The translations under genes were made by a program, and so were the position numbers. Positions 35,526 to 42,297 of a stretch of 42,297 bases of DNA are shown here, in pieces. The stretch covers positions 1 to 42,297 of the forward strand of contig CAIMCT010000116.1 of assembly GCA_903839535.1 (NCBI GenBank), written 5' to 3'. This DNA comes from an uncultured Desulfobacteraceae bacterium. GTDB lineage: Bacteria; Desulfobacterota; Desulfobacteria; Desulfobacterales; Desulfatirhabdiaceae. The notes beneath the pieces are model-generated. The model was not told the DNA's origin and ran no database searches. It saw nothing but the letters and a program-made list of their open reading frames with translations. The stretch's first letter is position 1; every line of letters starts with the position of its first letter.

Positions 35526-35999
35526 TTATGACGATGGCATCCAGGGTGTCAGGAAAAGAAGCCTTAACAAAATATGGGCCGCAACACCTGCAGCCACATC
35601 ATCCAACACGATACCGGCCCCGCCGGGAATCGTTCGTTCAAGATAACGGATGGGAAATGGCTTTAAAATGTCCATCACCCTGAAAATAGCAAATCCAGCA
35701 AGAGCCGATTGCCAGGTAAAATGAATGCCCAGCAGGGTAATCATCATTCCTGCAAATTCGTCAATCACGATGCAGCCTGGGTCTTTTCGCCCCACGATAT
35801 TTTCTGCCAGTTCAGCAGCCCAGATCGATAGAACGATAAATGCAATCAGAAACATGGACGAAACCGGAAGCGGTAGCAAAGAAAGCAACCAGCAGGGAAC
35901 AAGTGCAGCCAGAGAACCGGCGGTTCCAGGTATAATCGGAGAACAACCGGACTTGCAGCCGGTTGCCAGATACATGACAATGGTATTTTTATCTATCAT
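35526..35999 (-). CDS. pgpA: Phosphatidylglycerophosphatase A
   Basis: 157 residues, a membrane enzyme that dephosphorylates phosphatidylglycerophosphate to phosphatidylglycerol. Motifs: PGTAGSLAAL near the N-terminus, CIVIDEFAGM, FRVMDILKPFPI and the metal-binding GGAGIVLDDVAAG; several hydrophobic helices lie between. It is preceded by hisF at 57 bases. The family usually has a slightly longer N-terminus (about 160-170 residues). Confidence 0.92.
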   Translation of the reverse strand: MIDKNTIVMYLATGCKSGCSPIIPGTAGSLAALVPCWLLSLLPLPVSSMFLIAFIVLSIWAAELAENIVGRKDPGCIVIDEFAGMMITLLGIHFTWQSALAGFAIFRVMDILKPFPIRYLERTIPGGAGIVLDDVAAGVAAHILLRLLFLTPWMPSS

Positions 36000-36056
36000 G
36001 GCATGTTTTTATAATCTGGTGTCATTTTTGTCAAGATATAGTCTCAGTGCATTGCC

Positions 36057-36836
36057 CTACCAGGTACTACGGACCTTGACACCGCCTGCATGAAGAAAAG
36101 ATTTTATTTCGGGGATTGAATAGGCTCCATAGTGAACCATCGAAGCAATCAGGGCTGCATCAGCGCATCCTCTGGTAAGAACATCCAGAAGGTGTTCCGG
36201 CTTTCCGGCCCCGCCCGATGCAATGACGGGGATGGAAACCTGGGAAGAAATAAGTTCTGTCAGCACAATTTCGTACCCATTCTGAGTGCCGTCAGCGTCA
36301 ATGGAGTTCAAACAGATTTCGCCTGCACCCAAAGATTCGGCTCTTTGCGCCCACTCCAGGGCATCAATTCCCATCTGTTTTCTGCCGCCATTAATGACCA
36401 TTTCATATCCGGAAGGAATGCTATGGCTTTTTCCCGTAAATTTGACATCCATGCCCAGAACCACGCACTGATTCCCAAATGCCTTTGCTCCCTGAGAGAT
36501 CAGGTCGGGGTTCAGAATGGCTGCAGAATTGATGCTGATTTTCTCGGCGCCAGCCAAAAGCACCCTTCGCATATCATCGACAGTTCGAATGCCACCGCCA
36601 ACCGAAAATGGGATAAAAATGGTCTCTGCAACCCGTCTTACCACATCAATCATGATATCGCGCTTGTCACTTGATGCGGTGATATCATAAAACACGATCT
36701 CCTCAGCCCCATTTTCGTAATAAAAGCGCGCCATTTCAACGGGGTCACCGATGTCAACATTATCTTTGAATTTGATACCCTTGGTTGTTCTGCCTTCACG
36801 AACATCCAGACAGGGGATGATGCGTTTGCTAAGCAT
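36057..36836 (-). CDS. hisF: Imidazole glycerol phosphate synthase, cyclase subunit
   Basis: 259 residues of a (beta-alpha)8 barrel that, with HisH, makes imidazole glycerol phosphate and AICAR in histidine synthesis. Asp11 in [11 protein letters not shown] and the second catalytic Asp in VVLGMDVKF are present; [15 protein letters not shown] and [10 protein letters not shown] are phosphate-binding loops. Only hisHF of the histidine genes occur here. It is 48 bases downstream of hisH. Confidence 0.96.
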   Translation of the reverse strand: MLSKRIIPCLDVREGRTTKGIKFKDNVDIGDPVEMARFYYENGAEEIVFYDITASSDKRDIMIDVVRRVAETIFIPFSVGGGIRTVDDMRRVLLAGAEKISINSAAILNPDLISQGAKAFGNQCVVLGMDVKFTGKSHSIPSGYEMVINGGRKQMGIDALEWAQRAESLGAGEICLNSIDADGTQNGYEIVLTELISSQVSIPVIASGGAGKPEHLLDVLTRGCADAALIASMVHYGAYSIPEIKSFLHAGGVKVRSTW

Positions 36837-36884
36837 GCGAATTGTCCTTATTCCCTGATCCCTGATCCATTTTTCATGACCGTA

Positions 36885-37511
36885 CTACGGCATCCACCAG
36901 CAAAAATTATTCAGCAGCGCCAGACCGGGCTTGCCGCTTTTCTCCAGATGAAACTGGGTTGCAAGGATATTGCGATATCCTACGACAGAAGCAAACTTAA
37001 TTCCGTAATGGGTTGTTCCCACTATATGATCCATATAGGTGGGTTCCGGATAAAATCCGTGTACAAAATAAAACTCATCCGTTTCCTTCAACCCTGCCAG
37101 AACAGGGTGGTACTTGACAGGCCGAACTCTGTTCCATCCCATCTGGGGAATTTTAAGACGTTTCCCGTCTGAATCGCGAATATCCGGGGAAAACGCTTTG
37201 ACAACTCCCGGAATAATGTCCAGGCACCGGGTTTGATTTTCTTCACTGTATCCCATGATGATCTGGGTTCCCAGACAGATTCCGAGTATCGGCTTGCCCT
37301 GGTTGAATGCCTCATGAAGCACCGCATCAATGCCAAGGCGTTTCAGGCTGATCATTGCAGAGCCGGCTGCACCGACTCCCGGAAAAATAATGCGGTCGGC
37401 AGACCTGATTTCATCGACATTCCGGGTGATCACGTTTGCATGGCCCAAGTGGGACACAGCGCGAGCCACGCTTGCAAGATTTCCGGCATCGTAGTCAATA
37501 ATTGCAATCAT
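36885..37511 (-). CDS. hisH: Imidazole glycerol phosphate synthase, glutaminase subunit
   Basis: 208 residues from ATG 37511, which has AAAGG five bases upstream; a GTG two codons earlier overlaps that Shine-Dalgarno sequence. It is a class I glutamine amidotransferase supplying ammonia to HisF. Nucleophile Cys79 is in GICLGTQ, the His/Glu pair in TQFHLEKSGKPG, and FPGVGAAG supports the oxyanion hole. It is translated just before hisF, as the complex requires. Confidence 0.95.
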   Translation of the reverse strand: MIAIIDYDAGNLASVARAVSHLGHANVITRNVDEIRSADRIIFPGVGAAGSAMISLKRLGIDAVLHEAFNQGKPILGICLGTQIIMGYSEENQTRCLDIIPGVVKAFSPDIRDSDGKRLKIPQMGWNRVRPVKYHPVLAGLKETDEFYFVHGFYPEPTYMDHIVGTTHYGIKFASVVGYRNILATQFHLEKSGKPGLALLNNFCWWMP

Positions 37512-37561
37512 ACTCACCTTTGGTGAAACATGCTAAATGTTGAAGCATACTTTTACCCTTT

Positions 37562-38395
37562 TTACCCTTTGGCCTGTTTGGCTTTTTCCCACAAATTGTT
37601 AAGATCAGCATATGAAACCGCATCAATTTGCTGACCGTTTTGGGTTAAGGTTTGTTCCATGTGTTTAAAACGCTTTTCAAACTTTCGGGTGGAATCCGCA
37701 AGAGAGGTTTCCGGATGAAGTTTTGCGAATCGAGCGACATTAACCAGTGTAAACAGCACATCGCCAAATTCCATGGACAGTTTTTCCCGGTCTGCGGAAT
37801 CCGGCTGAAGGCCGATCTGCGGAATTTTGTCCACTTCAGATTTGAATTCCGCCCATTCTTCCTCAACCTTTTCCATGACCCCCGAAATTGTCTTCCAGTC
37901 AAATCCGGCCCTGGCAGCATGTTCAGAAATCCGGTATGCACGAATCAGGGCTGGAAGACCACTGGGAACAGAATCCAGAAGACCGGCATTTTCGATATGG
38001 CTTTTTTCTGTCATCTTAATTGTGTGCCAGCGCTGACGCACCTCTTCGCTGGTTGAGGCTGTTTCATGACCGAATACATGGGGGTGTCGGCGGATCATTT
38101 TTGCGGTATTCCGGCGGGCAACATCCTGAATATCAAAATGGCCGGCTTTCTGATACAGATGTGCAATAAACAGTATCTGAAACAGAACATCTCCGAGTTC
38201 TTCGCACACATCTTCGGGGCTTTTGGACTCTATGGCATCCACCAGTTCGTACACCTCTTCGATCAGGTAAACCGCCAAGGTTCGGGGAGTTTGCTTCCTG
38301 TCCCAGGGACATCCGTTTTCTCCCCTCAATTGTTCAATCAGGCGGATCAGTGTAGAGATTTCTTTTATATCCGGTTCTACAGGGAGGGATTCCAA
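37562..38395 (-). CDS. mazG: Nucleoside triphosphate pyrophosphohydrolase MazG
   Basis: 277 residues with two tandem MazG domains, as in E. coli MazG. The first has CPWDRKQT, EEVYELVDAI and EELGDVLFQ; the second has EEEWAEFKSE and EFGDVLFTLVN. It hydrolyses NTPs and dNTPs to monophosphates, cleaning the nucleotide pool and modulating ppGpp responses. The start is TTG, with weak CTGAAG ahead; it overlaps cvpA by 19 bases, so translation is probably coupled. Confidence 0.94.
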   Translation of the reverse strand: MESLPVEPDIKEISTLIRLIEQLRGENGCPWDRKQTPRTLAVYLIEEVYELVDAIESKSPEDVCEELGDVLFQILFIAHLYQKAGHFDIQDVARRNTAKMIRRHPHVFGHETASTSEEVRQRWHTIKMTEKSHIENAGLLDSVPSGLPALIRAYRISEHAARAGFDWKTISGVMEKVEEEWAEFKSEVDKIPQIGLQPDSADREKLSMEFGDVLFTLVNVARFAKLHPETSLADSTRKFEKRFKHMEQTLTQNGQQIDAVSYADLNNLWEKAKQAKG

Positions 38396-38904
38396 GTTTT
38401 CTTCAGCTCCATAATTTTGGTTAAAAATTCCAGCTTCATTTCCTTGGAAACCAGTTGAGCCATGATTTCAGAGACTCTGGATACATGAGGCGCCAGAAGC
38501 GAATCTTTGATCATTGAAGCGCCTTTTGGAAGAAAGGTCGTGAGGATCATCAGAAGAACAGAGGCGATCATGACCCCTTTTGCAATGCCGAAAAACACGC
38601 CGCAGATACGGTCAACCCATCCCAGAAAGGCGATGTTCATCAGGTATTTGATGATGACCCCAAGGATGCTTACAAAGGCAAATACGCAGCAGAACAGAAT
38701 CATGAATCCAATAATCTTGGTGTATGCTGGATTACTGATCCACACGCTCAGGGGCCTTGCGATATCCAGATAGTAGGTGTATCCGGCATAGAAACCACCC
38801 AGAACTCCGATGATGGAGGATATTTCCTTGATAAGCCCTCTGAAAAAGCCTCTGATCAGGCAATAACCCAGTATGATGATAATGATCGTGTCAAATGGAT
38901 TCAT
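38377..38904 (-). CDS. cvpA: CvpA family membrane protein
   Basis: About 175 residues starting at ATG 38904 (AAGGA four bases upstream; the longest frame begins at 38931). Four hydrophobic helices, with LIRGFFRGLIKEISSIIGVLGG near the start and VDRICGVFFGIAKGVMIASV in the third, match the CvpA/colicin V production family of inner-membrane proteins. The family is linked to envelope stress resistance, but its biochemical role is unsettled. It is the first gene of the minus-strand run ending at 31098. Confidence 0.87.
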   Translation of the reverse strand: MNPFDTIIIIILGYCLIRGFFRGLIKEISSIIGVLGGFYAGYTYYLDIARPLSVWISNPAYTKIIGFMILFCCVFAFVSILGVIIKYLMNIAFLGWVDRICGVFFGIAKGVMIASVLLMILTTFLPKGASMIKDSLLAPHVSRVSEIMAQLVSKEMKLEFLTKIMELKKTWNPSL

Positions 38905-39019
38905 CATATCCTTCCACAGCGCAAAAACCAATGGTCAATATGTTGGATTTGAAAATCATAAAAAAAATCGTTGTCCTTTACCGTGAAAATACTTTTAAAC
39001 CACGAAACACACGAAACAA

Positions 39020-39047
39020 GTAGGGGCGACCGGCCAGTCGCCCCTAC
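39020..39047. repeat. REP-like palindrome, relative of that at 7-65
   Basis: The 11-base arms GTAGGGGCGAC (39020-39030) and GTCGCCCCTAC (39037-39047) are perfect complements. The outer ten bases equal those of the palindrome at 7-65, while the centres differ. It lies in the gap 38932-39227, which also holds the dispersed repeat at 38977 and no gene. Confidence 0.7.
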
Positions 39048-39227
39048 CGCCTTCGCATGAAAAACGCTCTTGTGTCCGCTACCAGTTTTATATATTTCGG
39101 TCATTCATGGGGGCGGAACATGAGCATTCATCTCTGATATTGAGTCTCATCCTTGACTTGCACAAGTATATAATACAGCACCGATGAGTCAAGGTGTTTT
39201 TGTGCGAAAATGTCTTTGCAATAAAAA

Positions 39228-41324
39228 TCATGTCGCCAAAATAATGGATGCATCAACCGCAATGGGATTGCCATTGCAAACTATCAGAGGATTGATGTCA
39301 ATTTCCTGAATTTGCGGACACGCAAGTCCAAGTTCACCCATGCGAATTAATATGTCGGACAGTACCTCTCGATTCACGGGAATGGAATTGCGAAATCCGT
39401 TCAAGACATTTTGCGCCCGAATCTGATCCATCAGGTGGAAAGCATCTTTGCGGCTTATCGGCGCAACGGCGAAAGCCGTATCCTTAAGAGCTTCGGCAAG
39501 AATGCCGCCAAGGCCCAGCATGACACATGGGCCAAACTGCGGATCCCTAAGGAAACCGACAATCAACTCGATCCCGCTGTCGATCTGCTGTTGAACCAGG
39601 ATACTGCCGCCATTTGGCATGGCGGCGCGAATATCAGAAAAAGCATTTTCGACCATTTCGTTCGAATGAATGCCGATTCTTACCAGCCCTTGTTCGGTCT
39701 TGTGAACGACTCCAGGTGATATGCCTTTCATGACAATGGGGAAACCAAAGTCTGATGCTGCTGCTTTGGCTTCGGATATGGAAGCAACGATTTTTTCCGG
39801 AACTGTCGGAATGCCAAAGTCAGCCAGTATCTGTTTGGAAACATGTTCATCCAAGCTGCTTGATGGCGTTGCCAGAACCTGCTTCCACCTGCCTGAAGCC
39901 GCAGCCGCAGCGTATTGAAAGGATTCGACGGAAGCATTCCACGGTGTCTCTCTTTTGTTTCTTTTGAACAGGGCGTGGAGACATTCAACCGACCGCTGGA
40001 TTTCCCGAAAGACCGGAATTCCCAGTTTTTGAATGGCGCTCTGCATTTCACGCGTCTTTTCGCGTTCGCCGATCAGCCATGCGATCATGGGCTTTCCGGA
40101 TGCTTTTACCCCGGCTGCCAATGGCGATAAGTCAAAATCAAGGGAAAAACCACCTGCAAACAAATGCAGAAAAATCGCATCGACACCAGGGTCGGCGCAA
40201 ACAGCCTCAACGGCAGTTCGATATGTTTTTTCGCCCCCGTTTTTTTCAACGGCAGGCCACAGGTCAACAGGATTGGAAATTGGCATCCATTCCGGAAACA
40301 CGGATTTCAATGTTTCCAGGGTCTGGGAAGAAAGGTCCGCCACTTCCAGTCCCATATTTTCAATAAAATCAGCAGAAACAATGCCGGCGCCGCCGCTGTA
40401 TGTAAGAACCGCAACCCTGCCTGCCGATTTGAGGGGAAGGGAGGGAAAGGCTGCCAGGGTTCTGCAAATATCCATCATCTGTTTAAAATCGGTCGCCTCG
40501 ACAATTCCGGCCTGAGACATCGCACCGCTGACGATCGCACCGTTTCCGGAAAGGCTTGCGGTATGGCTTAAGGCAGCTTGGGCCCCTTTCCGGCTTTTTC
40601 CGCCTTTTAATACGACAATAGGTTTTGGAGACCGGCTGCATATTTCAATAAATCGGCGACCGTTCGGAATGGACTCTATATAAAGTCCAACGGCTTTCGT
40701 ATGGGGATCCCTTATCAAATATTCGAGTAATTCGCATTCTTCCACATCCACCTTGTTGCCGATGGAGCAGACCTTGCTGATTCCCATTGTTCCGTGGGTC
40801 ATGGTATCAATGAGAAAACCGGCGGATAGCATACCGCTTTGAACAATCAGGGATACATCTCCGGGAATGAGTCCTAAATCCAATATTGTCGGGGAAACAA
40901 AGGAAAATACATGGCGTTTGACAGCATCCACGAGTCCCATGCAGTTTGGTCCCCAAAGCCGAATACCGGTTTCATGAGAAATCTGGCGCAGCATGTTCTG
41001 AAGTTTTTTTCCATCGTCGCCGGTTTCGGAAAATCCACCAGATTCAATCATGACCCCAGGTATTTTGCGAACGGCGCATTCCTGAATGACTTTTGGAACC
41101 AGAGGTGCCGGAACAAAGACAATGGCCAGATCGACCGGGTCCGGAACATCCAGAACACTTTGATAACAGGTCAGACCTTCAATTGAGGAATATCGAGGAT
41201 TTACGGGATATATTTTTCCAGCAAAGCCATTCATAAGATTTGTCAGGATGGAAAAGCCCCCTCTGGCGGATTTTGTCGTTGCGCCAATCAGAGCGATTCC
41301 CTTTGGGTTAAAAAAAAATTCCAT
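39228..41324 (-). CDS. NDP-forming acyl-CoA synthetase, CoA-binding domain first
   Basis: 698 residues. The CoA-binding Rossmann domain comes first (NPKGIALIGATTKSARGG, 7-24), then the ligase domains with the alpha phospho-histidine in AALSHTASLSG (about 249), and the ATP-grasp domain last with the beta His in PGVVHKTEQGLV. This is the common alpha-beta order, opposite to the gene at 3443-5611. It makes ATP from acyl-CoA or activates acids; the substrate is unknown, and these enzymes often serve degradation of aromatic or branched acids. GGAGG lies about 10 bases before the ATG. It lies upstream of cvpA on the same strand but 296 bases away. Confidence 0.87.
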   Translation of the reverse strand: MEFFFNPKGIALIGATTKSARGGFSILTNLMNGFAGKIYPVNPRYSSIEGLTCYQSVLDVPDPVDLAIVFVPAPLVPKVIQECAVRKIPGVMIESGGFSETGDDGKKLQNMLRQISHETGIRLWGPNCMGLVDAVKRHVFSFVSPTILDLGLIPGDVSLIVQSGMLSAGFLIDTMTHGTMGISKVCSIGNKVDVEECELLEYLIRDPHTKAVGLYIESIPNGRRFIEICSRSPKPIVVLKGGKSRKGAQAALSHTASLSGNGAIVSGAMSQAGIVEATDFKQMMDICRTLAAFPSLPLKSAGRVAVLTYSGGAGIVSADFIENMGLEVADLSSQTLETLKSVFPEWMPISNPVDLWPAVEKNGGEKTYRTAVEAVCADPGVDAIFLHLFAGGFSLDFDLSPLAAGVKASGKPMIAWLIGEREKTREMQSAIQKLGIPVFREIQRSVECLHALFKRNKRETPWNASVESFQYAAAAASGRWKQVLATPSSSLDEHVSKQILADFGIPTVPEKIVASISEAKAAASDFGFPIVMKGISPGVVHKTEQGLVRIGIHSNEMVENAFSDIRAAMPNGGSILVQQQIDSGIELIVGFLRDPQFGPCVMLGLGGILAEALKDTAFAVAPISRKDAFHLMDQIRAQNVLNGFRNSIPVNREVLSDILIRMGELGLACPQIQEIDINPLIVCNGNPIAVDASIILAT

Positions 41325-41376
41325 TGATGTATTGCCTCCGGAATGTTAGCAATGTAAAAGGTTTTATGTTCATCGT

Positions 41377-41391
41377 AAAGTTTAAAACTTT
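41377..41391. promoter_or_regulatory. Palindrome in the divergent promoter gap
   Basis: AAAGTTT-A-AAACTTT is a perfect palindrome between the divergent acyl-CoA synthetase and phosphoesterase genes. The flanking DNA (41325-41496) is AT-rich with possible but unconvincing promoter boxes. It may be an operator for one or both genes. Confidence 0.35.
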
Positions 41392-41496
41392 TTCTTGATA
41401 AAAAGATATCTTGTTTTTAATGTCATTCGAGTGTCATCTTGTCAAGTATAAACGAAATGTGTTCGGTTATTGTCAACGCTCAACAGGGGGGAGGAT

Positions 41497-42165
41497 ATGC
41501 GTCTTTATGCTGTAGCAGATATTCATGGCGGATTCGATCGAATGGCCACAATCAGAAGCAACCTGGAAACTTATCGTCCGAATGTGCTGATTGCAGCGGG
41601 GGATATCACAAATTTCACCCGGACGCTTCCCTTTATTTCTGAATTGGGCGATCTTCCACTTCCGGTTCTGGCGATTCGCGGGAATACCGACTTAAAACGG
41701 GTTGAATCACAGTTTGGCCTGAAGAAGAACATTTTTTTCCTCAACAATCGTGATGTGACGTTACAAGGAATTCATTTTGCGGGAGTCAGCGGAACCATAC
41801 CTGTACCGTTTCGGTCCAGAATTGCTTTCTGCGAAACTTTTATCTGGAAGAGGCTGATGCCCCTGATGACCCCTCGAACGATTTTAGTTGCGCATCCGCC
41901 TCCCTGGGGATATCAGGATCGCGTTGCGGGAAAATATCATGCGGGGTGCAAGTCACTTGAAAGATTCATAACAGCCTGTCAGCCAGCCCTGATGATTTGT
42001 GGACATATTCATGAGGATGTGGGAATGGCCAGCCTGGGGAAAACCCTGATTGTCAACTGCGCCATGGGTTCATCCTGTGAAGGGGCCATCATCGACATTC
42101 AAGATGGCCGGATCACTGCAGAAATTTTAAAGATCAATGGAAGAAGCAAGGTAAAATCTTGTTGA
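41497..42165 (+). CDS. Calcineurin-like metallophosphoesterase
   Basis: 222 residues from ATG 41497; GGGGGGAGG ends two bases before, rather close, and TTG at 41470 is an alternative adding nine residues. The metal-binding motifs of the family are in order: ADIHGG (D-x-H), AAGDITNF (GD), RGNTDL (GN-x-D), VAHPPPWGYQD and CGHIHEDVGM (GHxH). No signal peptide, so cytosolic. Related archaeal and bacterial proteins (YfcE/MJ0936-like) are phosphodiesterases on unknown substrates. Confidence 0.85.
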   Translation: MRLYAVADIHGGFDRMATIRSNLETYRPNVLIAAGDITNFTRTLPFISELGDLPLPVLAIRGNTDLKRVESQFGLKKNIFFLNNRDVTLQGIHFAGVSGTIPVPFRSRIAFCETFIWKRLMPLMTPRTILVAHPPPWGYQDRVAGKYHAGCKSLERFITACQPALMICGHIHEDVGMASLGKTLIVNCAMGSSCEGAIIDIQDGRITAEILKINGRSKVKSC

Positions 42166-42202
42166 TTTCCATGAGTTTGAACGTTAATGAAATATAGCCT
42201 TC

Positions 42203-42289
42203 AAGATAAAGATTTTGGGTGCGTTATCGGTCGGGAATGTACGAAAGAGTACTATTCCCTCCCTGCTGCCTTCCCAAAATCATTATCTT
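42203..42289. repeat. Nested inverted repeat at the window end
   Basis: The 17-base arms AAGATAAAGATTTTGGG (42203-42219) and CCCAAAATCATTATCTT (42273-42289) pair with one mismatch, and an inner stem GGGAATGTAC/GTAC-T-ATTCCC (42233-42259) is nested within. TTATCTT-A-AAGATAA at 42283-42297 is a further palindrome running to the edge. It could be a miniature element or a structured 3' end of the phosphoesterase transcript. Confidence 0.5.
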
Positions 42290-42297
42290 AAAGATAA

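Overview
The window looks like chromosome of a sulfate-reducing deltaproteobacterium of the Desulfobacterales type (inference). The grounds are an AhbC-like radical SAM enzyme of the siroheme-dependent heme route, two single-chain NDP-forming acyl-CoA synthetases, many large hybrid histidine kinases, an NtrC-type regulator, and short dispersed palindromes in intergenic DNA. No rRNA, tRNA or CRISPR array was seen.

Layout. 1-5.6 kb: ahbC and a ClpX-like AAA+ ATPase on the minus strand, then an acyl-CoA synthetase on the plus strand. 5.8-16.3 kb: a minus-strand signalling cluster made of a small DUF2892 membrane protein, a CheR methyltransferase and three hybrid kinases carrying six receiver domains in all. 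16.4-16.9 kb: ridA. 17.4-22.0 kb: a plus-strand locus for secreted proteins, with two tandem paralogues built from 36-residue Gly/Asn/Thr repeats, a third small exported protein, a CsgG-like outer-membrane lipoprotein fused to a peptidoglycan-binding-like and a DUF4384-like domain, and a TPR-OmpA protein. It resembles a curli-type export system with unfamiliar subunits and is the best candidate here for an undescribed system.

22.0-25.1 kb is genomic debris: a broken tyrosine recombinase, a YdhR-like protein, a frameshifted small exported protein joined to a cupin fragment, and an unknown gene. Two 102-bp miniature inverted-repeat elements, identical by eye but in opposite orientation, interrupt two of these genes. 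Each is flanked by a TA duplication, and removing element plus one TA restores an open frame in both. 25.1-31.1 kb: lipB, a sensor kinase with two solute-binding domains whose 3' end is also present as an inverted relic in front of the gene, a response regulator cut from its GAF module by a stop codon, and a DUF6516-like toxin/antitoxin-type pair.

31.1-38.9 kb is a minus-strand housekeeping run, transcribed cvpA-mazG-hisH-hisF-pgpA-lepB-pyrB-pyrC-sigma54 regulator, with short gaps or overlaps. 39.2-42.2 kb: a second acyl-CoA synthetase with the opposite domain order, and a divergent metallophosphoesterase. Several start codons were moved downstream of the longest open frame to fit Shine-Dalgarno sequences. 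Domain names come from reading motifs, not from database searches.
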